64,000 nt of DNA from Candidatus Saccharibacteria bacterium UBA2018 (GTDB taxonomy: Bacteria > Patescibacteriota > Saccharimonadia > Saccharimonadales > Saccharimonadaceae). The DNA lies in NCBI GenBank assembly GCA_002335175.1, contig DDCA01000001.1, positions 124,001 to 188,000 on the forward strand, given 5' to 3'. The notes below the pieces were generated by a model. The model saw only the letters and a list, made by a program, of their open reading frames with translations. It did no database searches and was not told where the DNA came from. A program made the position numbers and the translations under genes. Shown one piece after another: positions 50,743 through 58,992 of this stretch (positions are counted from its first letter, which is position 1; every line of letters begins with the position of its first letter).

Positions 50743-50984
50743 CAGAAAAAACCGTAGGATGGGCGAAGATACCGGAAGTAGGATTTATAGAAATCGTTCA
50801 ATTGCCAAGCAAGGAAGAAATTGAAAGCATTGTTGCAGAAATGATTACTTCTGCGCCCGTAGGCACTGTGGAAGCTGAGCATGTGATAAAAGGCTTAGAA
50901 ATTATGAAAGTGCGAGATCCAGAGCAATACCGAGAAACAATAGAAAGAATGATAGTAGCAGACAGAGGAGAACATAATGAGTAG
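50739..50984 (+). CDS. Unknown 81-aa protein inserted between atpG and atpD
   Basis: Overlaps the atpG end by 4 nt (ATGA-type) and the atpD start by 8 nt. No family recognised. N-terminal beta-like part (GWAKIPEVGFIEIVQLPS), then two helices (KEEIESIVAEMITS and DPEQYRETIERMIVADRGE). Acidic overall. Codon use is A-richer than its neighbours. Its fixed position beside gamma and beta suggests an accessory or regulatory role in F1. Confidence 0.75.
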   Translation: MTEKTVGWAKIPEVGFIEIVQLPSKEEIESIVAEMITSAPVGTVEAEHVIKGLEIMKVRDPEQYRETIERMIVADRGEHNE

Positions 50985-52350
50985 ACAACAAGGAACAATA
51001 ACCCAAGTCGTCGGTGTGGTCGTCGATGTTGAATTTGGTGACAAGGATCTACCAGCGATTTACGATGCGCTGGAAGTGAAGCACGGTGATAAGACAGTTA
51101 CACTAGAGGTAGCGCAGCACCTGGACGAGCATTCAGTTCGTGCAATTAGCCTGCAGAGCACCGACGGGCTAAAGCGCGGGACGACTGTCGAAGCAACCGG
51201 AGCTGCCATTAGCGTTCCGGTCGGCGAAAGCACACAGGGCCGCATGTTTAACGTGATTGGTGAGCCGATTGACGGCAAGCCAGCTCCAAAAGGAACTAAG
51301 GCACCAATCCACCGCGCTCCTCCCGCTCTGTCTGAGCAGTCGAACAAGACTGAGATTCTTGAAACCGGTATTAAGGTTATTGACTTGCTGGCTCCAATTG
51401 CCAAAGGCGGTAAGGTCGGCTTGTTCGGTGGTGCAGGTGTCGGTAAGACCGTTCTTATCCAGGAACTCATTAACAACATTGCCAAATTCCACTCTGGTAA
51501 CTCTGTCTTTGCCGGTGTTGGCGAACGTACCCGTGAAGGTAACGACCTGTATCACGAAATGAAAGATGCAGGGGTGCTCGACAAGACCAGCCTTGTCTTC
51601 GGTCAGATGAATGAACCCCCGGGAGCCCGTCTGCGTGTCGCCCTAACTGGTCTTGCCATGGCCGAAACCTTCCGTGACGAAGGAAAAGACGTCCTGCTGT
51701 TCGTCGACAATATCTTCCGATTCACCCAAGCCGGCGCCGAGGTGTCTGCCTTGCTTGGCCGACTGCCGTCTGCCGTCGGTTACCAGCCGAACCTGCAGCA
51801 AGAAATGGGTGCTTTGCAGGAACGTATTACGAGTACCAAAAAAGGATCGATTACGTCGGTACAGGCCGTGTATGTGCCGGCTGACGACTTAACCGACCCC
51901 GCACCAGCAACAACATTCGCCCACCTGGACTCGACTATTTCGTTGAACCGTGCCCTGACTGAAATCGGTATTTACCCTGCCGTCGACCCGCTTGATAGTT
52001 CATCGACTATTCTTGACCCAGAGGTTGTTGGCGAGAAGCACTACAATATTGCGCGTGAAGCCCAGCGGGTGCTGCAGCAGTACAAGGAACTCCAGGACAT
52101 TATCGCCATCCTTGGTATGGAGGAGTTGTCTGATGAGCAGAAGCAAATCGTTAACCGCGCTCGCCGTTTGCAACGATTCTTGGCCCAGCCTTTCTTCGTT
52201 GCAACACAGTTTACGGGTAACGAAGGTGCTTATATCAAACTTGAGGATACCGTCAAAGACGTTGAAGACATATTAGCCGGTAAGTACGACGAGAAGCCGG
52301 AAAACTGGTTCTACATGGCGCCTGGCCCACTAAGCGAAAAGAAAGATTAG
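50977..52350 (+). CDS. atpD: ATP synthase F1 subunit beta
   Basis: 457-aa catalytic subunit. P-loop GGAGVGKTV, GERTREGND (catalytic Glu follows the loop), DNIFRFTQAGAEVSALLGRLPSAVGYQP, and the DELSEED-equivalent region MEELSDEQK. Full-length. It makes ATP at the interface with alpha. Confidence 0.98.
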   Translation: MSRQQGTITQVVGVVVDVEFGDKDLPAIYDALEVKHGDKTVTLEVAQHLDEHSVRAISLQSTDGLKRGTTVEATGAAISVPVGESTQGRMFNVIGEPIDGKPAPKGTKAPIHRAPPALSEQSNKTEILETGIKVIDLLAPIAKGGKVGLFGGAGVGKTVLIQELINNIAKFHSGNSVFAGVGERTREGNDLYHEMKDAGVLDKTSLVFGQMNEPPGARLRVALTGLAMAETFRDEGKDVLLFVDNIFRFTQAGAEVSALLGRLPSAVGYQPNLQQEMGALQERITSTKKGSITSVQAVYVPADDLTDPAPATTFAHLDSTISLNRALTEIGIYPAVDPLDSSSTILDPEVVGEKHYNIAREAQRVLQQYKELQDIIAILGMEELSDEQKQIVNRARRLQRFLAQPFFVATQFTGNEGAYIKLEDTVKDVEDILAGKYDEKPENWFYMAPGPLSEKKD

Positions 52351-52353
52351 TTT

Positions 52354-52776
52354 GTGAAGCTCGAACTCGTTACATTATCCGGCGTTAAAGTAGACCAAGA
52401 AGTCTACGAAGTCATGCTGCCAACTGCAGCCGGGCCGATTTCTGTATTTCCTGGTCACGAGCCATTGGTTTCGATTGCCGTTCCCGGTGCAATTGTCGTG
52501 CGCGAGAAAAAGGGCGATCCGGAAAGCGCACTCGAATACTACGCCGTTTCGGGCGGTGTTATCGAAGTGTCACAAGCACGAGTCCGCGTACTGGTCGACG
52601 AAGCCGACCACGGCGAAGATATCGTCGAAGCCGAAAGCAAAGCTGCACTTGAACGTGCGCTGAAATTGAAAGAAACCGCCAAAACTGAAGTTGAACTTGA
52701 AAAAGCGACTCAACTAATCGACCGCCATCAGGTACGTCTAAACATTGCTGGTTTGCGTCGTCGACACCGACGCTAG
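52354..52776 (+). CDS. atpC: ATP synthase F1 subunit epsilon
   Basis: 140 aa, read from the GTG at 52354 just after the atpD stop. N-terminal beta-sandwich (VMLPTAAGPISVFPGHEPLVS and YYAVSGGVIEVSQARVRVLVDEADH) and a C-terminal helical hairpin (AALERALKLKETAKTEVELEKATQLIDRHQVRLNI). Its end overlaps the convergent dihydrouridine synthase gene by 39 nt. Confidence 0.93.
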   Translation: MKLELVTLSGVKVDQEVYEVMLPTAAGPISVFPGHEPLVSIAVPGAIVVREKKGDPESALEYYAVSGGVIEVSQARVRVLVDEADHGEDIVEAESKAALERALKLKETAKTEVELEKATQLIDRHQVRLNIAGLRRRHRR

Positions 52777-53793
52777 GACAGACCGGACTTCGTCTGTAGA
52801 TTTAGTGTGCATTAGCTGGTCTCGTAGTTCTGCGGCACCTTCAAAGTCACGTATGTAAATTTTGAAAAATCGCTTCAACGTATCGAATGGACGTTTTGTC
52901 TGCTCCGAGTACATATCATACATATCAAGGTGATAGTTCAAGAGTGCTATAAGTTCGCCTTTTTGACGACGTTCATTCGAGAACACCGTTTCACGCGGTG
53001 ACTGCGTCTCCGGTTGCTCTTCGCTTTTAGTGGCCTCGAATGAAGTCATCAAGCGGCGCTTCACTGGCTTTGCGAAGACAAATGGGTTTGTAAAAACTCC
53101 ACGGCCAATCATAATGCCGTCTATACCAGTTTTTTCGGCGAGTTTTAGGCCGTGCGCGCGGTCCTCGATATCGCCATTGATAGTCAGTAGCGTCTGAGGA
53201 GCAACTTTATCACGCAGCTTCTTAATTTCAGGAATTAATTCAAAATGGGCTGGCACTTTGCTCATTTCTTTTTTTGTCCGCAGATGTATGGCTAAATTCA
53301 CGATATCTTGCTTGAGCAGATGGCCGAGCCACTCCTCCCATTCATCAACACGGCTATAACCAAGACGGGTCTTAACACTTACCGGCAGGCCACTTTCTTT
53401 CGCTGCTTTGATTAGCTCCGCTGCAACTTCCGGTGAACGAATAAGGCCGGCACCGCTCCCGCTTTTGATAGCCGAACTGTCGGGGCAGCCCATATTCAAG
53501 TCGATACCATGATACCCAAGCCCTGCACAATGCTTGGCCAATTTTGCCATTGCATCAGGATCGCTCCCCCACAGCTGAGCAATAATCGGCTTTTCATCGT
53601 CGGTTTTGACTAACCGTCCACCAATTGCTCTATCCCCGGCTGCCGCCCAGCCAGTGGCATTGGTAAATTCCGTGAAGTAAAGGTCGGGTGCAGCGGCGTG
53701 CTTGACTACGTGGCGGAACACAACGTCAGTTACAGCCTCCATGGGGGCCAATATAAAGAATGGACGTGGTAAATCTTGCCAAATATTTTTCAT
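52738..53793 (-). CDS. dus: tRNA-dihydrouridine synthase
   Basis: 351 aa from the ATG at 53793; upstream in-frame codons run into a hairpin region and are not used. FMN TIM barrel: APMEAVTDVVFRHVV, the YFTEFTNATGW segment, catalytic Cys in NMGCPDSSAIKSGSGAGL, KTRLGYSRVDEW, NGDIEDR and MIGRGVFTNPFVF. The C-terminal helical domain recognises tRNA. Reduces uridines in the D-loop. A DusB- or DusC-like assignment is not resolved. Confidence 0.93.
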   Translation of the reverse strand: MKNIWQDLPRPFFILAPMEAVTDVVFRHVVKHAAAPDLYFTEFTNATGWAAAGDRAIGGRLVKTDDEKPIIAQLWGSDPDAMAKLAKHCAGLGYHGIDLNMGCPDSSAIKSGSGAGLIRSPEVAAELIKAAKESGLPVSVKTRLGYSRVDEWEEWLGHLLKQDIVNLAIHLRTKKEMSKVPAHFELIPEIKKLRDKVAPQTLLTINGDIEDRAHGLKLAEKTGIDGIMIGRGVFTNPFVFAKPVKRRLMTSFEATKSEEQPETQSPRETVFSNERRQKGELIALLNYHLDMYDMYSEQTKRPFDTLKRFFKIYIRDFEGAAELRDQLMHTKSTDEVRSVLASVSTTQTSNV

Positions 53794-53822
53794 AAATTGC
53801 TTCTTGCCGGTTGACGGAGTAA

Positions 53823-53899
53823 GTGCCCGACCTGAATCGGGCACATTGGCGATAAGTCGGATGATCGGCCGGATAGCCAATGCTGCGGCTATCCGGCCG
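53823..53899 (-). terminator. Two strong hairpins after the zinc-ribbon gene
   Basis: CGGCCGGATAGCC (53866-53878) pairs with GGCTATCCGGCCG (53887-53899), 13 bp perfect. GTGCCCGA (53823-53830) pairs with TCGGGCAC (53837-53844), 8 bp. Neither has a clear U-tract. They separate the small gene from dus. Confidence 0.65.
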
Positions 53900-53910
53900 A
53901 ACGCCGATGG

Positions 53911-54021
53911 TCAGTTGGCGTGGCCGCATCGAAGGCACACGTTCGAGTTTCTCGGCAGCTTCTCACCGCAGTTCTTGCAGTACTTGGCGCCGTTCCTGAC
54001 CTGGCACGTGATCCACCTCAC
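53911..54021 (-). CDS. 36-aa double-CxxC zinc-ribbon micro-protein
   Basis: GTG start with a full-length Shine-Dalgarno AGGAGGTGAT 5 nt upstream and TATAAT (54048-54053) as -10. The product reads CKNCGEKLPRNSNVCLRCG in its core: two CxxC knuckles 10 residues apart, a compact zinc ribbon, preceded by MRWITCQVRNGAKY. GC-rich codons. Too short for most gene finders, but the SD, promoter, metal site and 3' hairpin together make it convincing. It may bind nucleic acid or be a ribosome-associated factor. Confidence 0.7.
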   Translation of the reverse strand: MRWITCQVRNGAKYCKNCGEKLPRNSNVCLRCGHAN

Positions 54022-54075
54022 GGTAATCACCTCCTATCGCAGGCTTTATTATACCATCAGCACCTTAAGCGATGT

Positions 54076-54333
54076 TTAAGCGCTCCAGTTCAAGTCTTCA
54101 GGCGTATCAATCTCAGCATCAGGCGTATCTTCCCGATGCCTCGCCGGGCCAAACTCACTTTCACCGATACCAAAGCCAACAACTGGCTTTGTTGCAATGG
54201 ATGCAAGCTCGAGCGCGCGCGGATTGATGAACCTTGGTGTAGTCATCATCTCTTCATCGGGGGCTGCTCCAAGCGGATTAAGCCGGGCATCGATACGGGG
54301 TGCTCGTTTTGGTTTGTCGGCTGACCATGTCAT
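54076..54333 (-). CDS. Unknown 85-aa acidic protein
   Basis: ATG with AAAGGGAGA about 8 nt upstream. Polar, Pro-rich and probably disordered: PKRAPRIDARLNPLGAAPDEEM, then GFGIGESEFGPARHREDTPDAEIDTPEDLNW. No domain recognised. Base composition is close to native genes. It precedes the zinc-ribbon gene by about 55 nt on the same strand. Confidence 0.6.
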   Translation of the reverse strand: MTWSADKPKRAPRIDARLNPLGAAPDEEMMTTPRFINPRALELASIATKPVVGFGIGESEFGPARHREDTPDAEIDTPEDLNWSA

Positions 54334-54430
54334 AAGAGTTCTCCCTTTGATTTATTCGTCTGACATCGTCCGCGAAAGCTTCACGGAAAATGGGAGACGG
54401 ACAGGAATAGCGATTTTGCCCAAGTCCCCA

Positions 54431-54454
54431 GGGGGCGGCCGAATTGCCGCCCCC
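54431..54454 (-). terminator. 9-bp GC hairpin after the 52-aa gene
   Basis: GGGGGCGGC / GCCGCCCCC with loop CGAATT. Perfect but without a U-tract. Located 14 nt past the stop of the small gene. Confidence 0.6.
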
Positions 54455-54467
54455 TTCTCGTGGCTGT

Positions 54468-54626
54468 TCAGCCGCGAGCGCTCTGCTGCCGCCGAGCTTC
54501 GTGGTCGGCGTTCTTCACCGACTGCATGTTGGCGCGAATGCCCTTGTCGACGAGTGCCTGCTCGGCAGCCGTTCGATTCTTGGGCAGCTTGTTGGCGGCG
54601 TCGCGGTACTGCTGTTCCGTAGCCAA
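54468..54626 (-). CDS. 52-aa charged helical micro-protein in a GC-rich patch
   Basis: TTG start with the strong SD AGGAGG 8 nt upstream. Sequence begins MATEQQYRDAANKLPKNRTA and ends NADHEARRQQSARG: all hydrophilic, helical, with many Gln/Ala/Arg. Third codon positions are mostly G/C. No family recognised. It overlaps a longer ORF in another frame that runs through the hairpin; the SD and length favour this short reading. Confidence 0.55.
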   Translation of the reverse strand: MATEQQYRDAANKLPKNRTAAEQALVDKGIRANMQSVKNADHEARRQQSARG

Positions 54627-54900
54627 TACCTTCACCTCCTCTCGAGGTGTTGTAGTCGAGATGGAAGTTTTTCACCGCCGAGCGGCGCCACGTCGGAATG
54701 TAGTATGAGTACACTCCGCGGACGCCGCCCGACGGCTTGACCGGTTGAGACCAACCACGGGGAGAGCTGTCCCCAACCGGTGTCTTGGGCGGCCGGACGG
54801 GTGCAGCGAAGGTGAGAGTTGTCACCTTGTGCACCTGCCCAGCCTGGGATGTGAACGGCGGCACTCCCCCGGAGGAGTTTCGGTACTCCTTGCCTGCCAT
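54627..54900 (-). other. Possible GC-rich coding segment without a clean end
   Basis: From an ATG at 54900 the minus strand reads plausible protein (MAGKEYRNSSGGVPPF ... VYSYYIPTWRRSAVKNFHLDYN) with G/C-biased third positions, but the frame continues through the 52-aa gene and its hairpin to 54352. No SD site precedes the ATG. The same interval holds strong nested helices on either strand. It may be a frameshifted gene or a structured RNA; I cannot decide. Confidence 0.3.
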
Positions 54901-54963
54901 TCACGTGTGGCATGGGAGCACCCTGGGCTGCCTCGTGGGGCGAGCGAGCCCAGGGTGCTTTTT
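54740..54963 (+). ncRNA. Candidate structured RNA ending in an intrinsic terminator
   Basis: Plus-strand helices in series. ACCGGTTG (54740-54747) / CAACCGGT (54774-54781). A nested 18-bp helix made of TGGGC/GCCCA, GGTGCA/TGCACC and AAGGTGA/TCACCTT (54786-54841). A 13-bp terminator AGCACCCTGGGCT / AGCCCAGGGTGCT (54917-54959) followed by TTTT. No plus-strand gene accounts for the terminator. No match to RNase P, SRP or tmRNA signatures that I can recognise. No clear promoter seen. Confidence 0.4.
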
Positions 54964-55064
54964 GAAGCGGCATCTACAGGGGGTCTGATGCCTGCTCCTC
55001 ACTCGCGGGAACAAAGAGCCCGCAAGTCTAAATCACTATTCCTGTCTTGTTAAACTGCGTTCAA

Positions 55065-55126
55065 GTAGGAGCAGCGGACACAGTAGCACGACCTTTTTTG
55101 TCATGATGCCATGTCCACTGCTCTAC
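55065..55126. repeat. Long imperfect hairpin with T6 loop next to the helicase gene
   Basis: Arms 55065-55093 and 55100-55126 pair over nearly their whole length around TTTTTT. The outer part GTAG-GAGCAGCGGACA / TGTCCACTGCTCTAC is almost perfect, with one bulge. It lies 38 nt past the helicase stop. It may be a small inverted-repeat element, an RNA processing site or a bidirectional end. Confidence 0.55.
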
Positions 55127-55164
55127 CACCCGAAGCAATTATTTACTGTATCGTAAAAGTATGA

Positions 55165-58100
55165 CTATGTCAATGGCTCGTCCAGAAGCATGGCTTCAAA
55201 GTCCAAGATTCCCTTGTAGTCAGGTGAAAATTGTCCGGCATCAGGCAGATCAAGAGACGTTATGTGCCGGTAGACAACGCGCACGAGTCGCTTGAACTGT
55301 TCATACTCTTCGGTATCGAACGACGTGTCGAGCTGTATAACTGCCCCGCTTACGGTCGGTTCAACGAATTGTATAGTCCCGGACGGTACCGAGTAGCGGC
55401 CAAAATCACGTGATTGCTCAATCAAAAGCTTATAAAACAGTAATTGCTGTTTGTATTTATGGAGTTTTATCTTTTCCCAATCGCTTGTGCCGCGCCACTG
55501 TGCCGCCGGTTTGCCGGTTTTGTAATCGGTTACGTTGATTGTTTCTGCATCTTCATCCACATCAATGACATCAAGCGCGCCCGTCAGTAGCGCCTCTCCC
55601 ACCGTGCTTTGTTGATGAACAAAATTAACCTCTGCCTGCTGGCTAGCAGTGAAGCTTTCGTAGCAAGCTGCCAGGAATGCTTCCAGGCTGGCCTGACCTT
55701 TTTGTAGGTATGCCTGAAAATCCTCGTCAGCCAAGTAACACGCCGCCAGGTTTTTCTCAAAGTCTTGTAAAACATCTTCGACCGGCTTTCGCTTTCCGGT
55801 ACTTGCCAGATGAGCATGTGCCCTGTGTAGTGTCCGGTGAACCGCTGACCCATAGGCGGCCGATGGGCTCATACTGCTCGGGAAATGAAGCAGCTGGCTA
55901 ATCAGGAAATTCTGCGGCCCGCCGCGTGAAACGTCCAGAAACGTCAGTAGGTGTGTTGCGCTTAACTTGTAATTCTGAAGAACCGGCTTCAGCAAGCTTT
56001 TCATATCGGCCTGCTCGACCTGAAGTAGTGGCTGATACCACTCATGCTGGAGCTGCTTCGTAATGAGTGGTACGTCACTCTCGGATGCAATAATATCGGT
56101 GTCCCACTCAACGGCCGTCAAAAAACTAGCTGGCAGAAGCGGCTTGCCGGCTTCATCGGAACGGGCGTAGCTAATGCTCAGGGTGCTGCGTGCACGGGTC
56201 ATGGCAACAAAGAATAGACGCAGGCGCTCGTCGATGGTATCACCGGTCGGGCGGAGCGGGAGGTTCTCCGGGTAGCCAATTAGCCGGGACCGTACGCGGA
56301 CACGTTCGCCCCAGCTACTGTCGACAGCGCCTGCTATGTGTACGTGGGCGAATTCGAGGCCTTTGGAACGATGGACGGTCATTAGGTTTACCGCACCCTC
56401 CAGGTTTTCGCTTCGCACCCGAATGCTACTAATGCCGCTGCCTATTTGTTGGTGGAGTTCTACAAACTCAATAAAATCACTCAGTCTCAGCGCCTGGTTT
56501 GGCCGGTATTCGCGCAGTTTGGCCCGTATTGTGCGGAGCGCCTCTAGGTATACTAAATATTCCGCCGGACTGTTTGCCTGTTTGTCAGGCGCGAAGAAGT
56601 AATGATAGAGCGGCGAAGTGAATTCAGTCGTGTCGTCGGCTAGGTTTGGTGAACCAACCAGCTGGTCAATAACCAGTTCGGCCGGTTGGACCATCGCTTC
56701 GCGCGAAAGGCTGACGAGCCAGTCAAAAAGCGCCGTAAATCTCGGCTGGGTTTCCATTTCCTGCAGCCACCCGCTATGGTTGGTATGAGCAGACAGGCTG
56801 AGCTTCCAAATTTCATTAGCGCTTAGTCCCCATGCCGGGTGCGCGAGCAACTGCGGCATAAGTTCGTCGGCCAAGGTAATCTGGCCATCTGCAATGTGAC
56901 AAACGACTTTTGCGAGAAGAACTAGCTGTACCACAATATCGGCGTCGAGCACATTGTCATGCCGCTCATAATTGACCGGTATATTTTCGGCATAGAAATA
57001 CGGCAGCAAGCTGACCAGCTCGTGGTGGCGCCGTGCTAAGACGGCAATATCGTGACCATTGATTCCGGCGTCTATCTGAGCCTTAATACGCTCGGCAATC
57101 CCACGGCGCTCATCTTCAATCCGTGCGTATTCGACCAGCTTTACTTGCGCAACTTTGGGTGAATGATGCGAGGCCAGTGTTTTATCAATTTCCTCCAAGT
57201 ACCGCTCTAGCCGATCGGTACCCTGCGTAATAACGGAACGGGCCTTTTCGAGAATTGGTTCGGCAGACCGGTAGTTATCGGTCAGCGTGACAATTCTGAC
57301 GGATTCGTAACGGTCTTTGAACGACAAGATGTTGCCGACCTCGGCGCCCTGAAAGCTGTAAATGGCCTGATCGTCATCACCAACTACCATGATATTCGGC
57401 TCATCGCCCGATTCGATTGACGTCAGGTTATGCAAAATGCGAGCCTGCGCCAAATTCGTGTCTTGGAACTCATCAACCATTATGTATAAATACTTTTCCT
57501 GTAGGTTGTAGCGCAAATCTGGAAATACCTCCAGCGCATGGACGACACGCAGCACCATGTCATCAAAATCATATAATTCCGATTCCTGCATTCTAAGCAG
57601 GTACTGGTAATACAGGTAGCTGAGTGCCCGTAACTTTACGTTGCGCTTTCTATCTTTGAAAACGAGCTGGCCCTCCTCGTTTTTTTCTAAGTGGGCGTTT
57701 TTCCAGGCAGTGATAGGCTTCGTGCTGCCCTCGGCTTCCGAACTGTCAATCGCATGTGCCAAGCTGAGCGCCAACACGTTCGCAAGTGGCGAGATGCCTG
57801 GGGGCAGTTCGGGAACTTCAAAATCTGCCAGCTTTTTGGCGGTAGGCGCGAGTGCGGCAGCAGTACCCTTCGAAATCCGGTTCGCAAAAACCTTACGGAG
57901 CTCCGACTCAACGTTATCTATTACTGCCTCATTGGCATCAAGAACCTGTAGCAGCTCGTCACTTGTCAGACCGCTCTTTTTTAAGTCGGAAATAGCCGCA
58001 AGCGAGTCAGCGAGGTGTGTGTATTCACCATTCATTTTGCTGCTTAGCGGATTTGATAGGTCGAGCGAGTCAAAAATTGCCCGTAACACTTCGTATGAAT

Positions 58101-58461
58101 TCAACTCTGATGCCGGCCGGAAGTTAGCCCCATGATAAAAGTACTCGCCGTAGCGGCTGATAATGTCGCTGCCGAAACTGTGGAAGGTATGAATAGCAAC
58201 CTTATATGCATCGGGGCCGATAATCTGACTTAACCGTTCGCGCATTGCCGCCGCACCGCTTTCAGTGAACGTCAGACATAAGATATTTTCTGCCAATGTG
58301 TCTGTGGTGCGCAGAATATTGGCAGCACGCATGCTCAATAGTTCCGTCTTGCCGGTGCCGGGGCCGGCAACGACCATCAGCGGTCCTTCGGTCGTGTCGA
58401 CCGCCTCTTTCTGGCGGGCATTCAGCTTCTTGTAGCGCTCGGTAAAATCCACTGATTCCAT
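55165..58461 (-). CDS. UvrD/PcrA-type helicase fused to a RecB-like nuclease domain
   Basis: 1098 aa. SF1A helicase motifs in order: NARQKEAV (Q motif), GPGTGKTELLS (Walker A), VDEFQDTN (motif II), VGDDDQAIYSFQGAE (III), LTDNYRS (IV), NLMTVHRSKGLEF (V) and LRLFFVAMTRAR (VI). The last ~250 residues carry a PD-(D/E)XK nuclease of the AddB/RecB type: LLTGALDVIDVDEDAETINVTDYKTGK. A single-polypeptide helicase-nuclease could replace AddAB/RecBCD in double-strand break processing or degrade foreign DNA. Full length with a conventional start. Confidence 0.93.
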   Translation of the reverse strand: MESVDFTERYKKLNARQKEAVDTTEGPLMVVAGPGTGKTELLSMRAANILRTTDTLAENILCLTFTESGAAAMRERLSQIIGPDAYKVAIHTFHSFGSDIISRYGEYFYHGANFRPASELNSYEVLRAIFDSLDLSNPLSSKMNGEYTHLADSLAAISDLKKSGLTSDELLQVLDANEAVIDNVESELRKVFANRISKGTAAALAPTAKKLADFEVPELPPGISPLANVLALSLAHAIDSSEAEGSTKPITAWKNAHLEKNEEGQLVFKDRKRNVKLRALSYLYYQYLLRMQESELYDFDDMVLRVVHALEVFPDLRYNLQEKYLYIMVDEFQDTNLAQARILHNLTSIESGDEPNIMVVGDDDQAIYSFQGAEVGNILSFKDRYESVRIVTLTDNYRSAEPILEKARSVITQGTDRLERYLEEIDKTLASHHSPKVAQVKLVEYARIEDERRGIAERIKAQIDAGINGHDIAVLARRHHELVSLLPYFYAENIPVNYERHDNVLDADIVVQLVLLAKVVCHIADGQITLADELMPQLLAHPAWGLSANEIWKLSLSAHTNHSGWLQEMETQPRFTALFDWLVSLSREAMVQPAELVIDQLVGSPNLADDTTEFTSPLYHYFFAPDKQANSPAEYLVYLEALRTIRAKLREYRPNQALRLSDFIEFVELHQQIGSGISSIRVRSENLEGAVNLMTVHRSKGLEFAHVHIAGAVDSSWGERVRVRSRLIGYPENLPLRPTGDTIDERLRLFFVAMTRARSTLSISYARSDEAGKPLLPASFLTAVEWDTDIIASESDVPLITKQLQHEWYQPLLQVEQADMKSLLKPVLQNYKLSATHLLTFLDVSRGGPQNFLISQLLHFPSSMSPSAAYGSAVHRTLHRAHAHLASTGKRKPVEDVLQDFEKNLAACYLADEDFQAYLQKGQASLEAFLAACYESFTASQQAEVNFVHQQSTVGEALLTGALDVIDVDEDAETINVTDYKTGKPAAQWRGTSDWEKIKLHKYKQQLLFYKLLIEQSRDFGRYSVPSGTIQFVEPTVSGAVIQLDTSFDTEEYEQFKRLVRVVYRHITSLDLPDAGQFSPDYKGILDFEAMLLDEPLT

Positions 58462-58491
58462 TGTAGCAGTTCACTCTTACTCGCTGCCTGG

Positions 58492-58497
58492 TACAAT
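58492..58497 (+). promoter_or_regulatory. -10 box TACAAT for leaderless gene at 58504
   Basis: TACAAT with a 6-nt gap to the ATG. Confidence 0.5.
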
Positions 58498-58503
58498 AAG
58501 TTC

Positions 58504-58992
58504 ATGAACCCGGATGTCTACGACGACATGGCACTTGAACAGATTGCCAAAAGCCGCTTTGGCATGAGTATTGATATCGACCATGTCGTTGTACGCGCCG
58601 TTCCCGTTAGCCGGGTAGCGCGGGCAACGCTTTTTTTGACAACTAAAAAGCAATTGTTGCTTTATGTCACCGGCACGTCGCGGCTGCTGTTGTCTGACAT
58701 CAAAAAAATCGTCAGTCGTATGGGGTTGACTGCAGAACTTTATATTCCTCCGAAAGCACAGCCAAACTACTTTGACGATATTGGTACACAAAAATTTAAA
58801 GATGTTTTCCCGGGCCGGAGCCATCCGTCAAAGGCGGATTTGCAATATTACCGGACACTTGCCCCGTATAACCCGGCACTTGTCCAGATATCTGAAGTGA
58901 GAACGGGCGAAATTAAACAATTTGACACCGATGCCGCCAACCAGTGGCGTGTAGTTGCCAAGTTTGCTTACCGTCGCATCAAAGCGATCTGA
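58504..58992 (+). CDS. Unknown 162-aa protein
   Basis: No family recognised with confidence. Small alpha/beta protein: DHVVVRAVPVSRVARATLFLTTKKQLLLYVTGTSRLLLSDIKKIVSRMG, then PPKAQPNYFDDIGTQKFKDVFPGRSHPSKADLQYYRTLAPYNPALVQISEV. The second half has a conserved-looking basic/aromatic character that suggests nucleic-acid or nucleotide binding. It is divergent from the helicase-nuclease gene with 42 nt between starts, so a functional link to DNA processing is possible. The end overlaps the convergent pilin gene by 14 nt. Confidence 0.65.
   Translation: MNPDVYDDMALEQIAKSRFGMSIDIDHVVVRAVPVSRVARATLFLTTKKQLLLYVTGTSRLLLSDIKKIVSRMGLTAELYIPPKAQPNYFDDIGTQKFKDVFPGRSHPSKADLQYYRTLAPYNPALVQISEVRTGEIKQFDTDAANQWRVVAKFAYRRIKAI

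Noticed and set aside
54352..54900. One 182-aa gene covering this whole interval
   Set aside because: It would read out of frame through a convincing SD-led 52-aa gene and through its 3' hairpin. Only the first part looks coding.
54632..54973. 113-aa minus-strand ORF
   Set aside because: Third-position composition does not fit coding, it begins inside the terminator hairpin and it has no SD.
55060..55140. tRNA gene suggested by GGTAGAGCAG on the minus strand
   Set aside because: There is no T-arm, no acceptor pairing and no anticodon arm; the string is part of a long hairpin.
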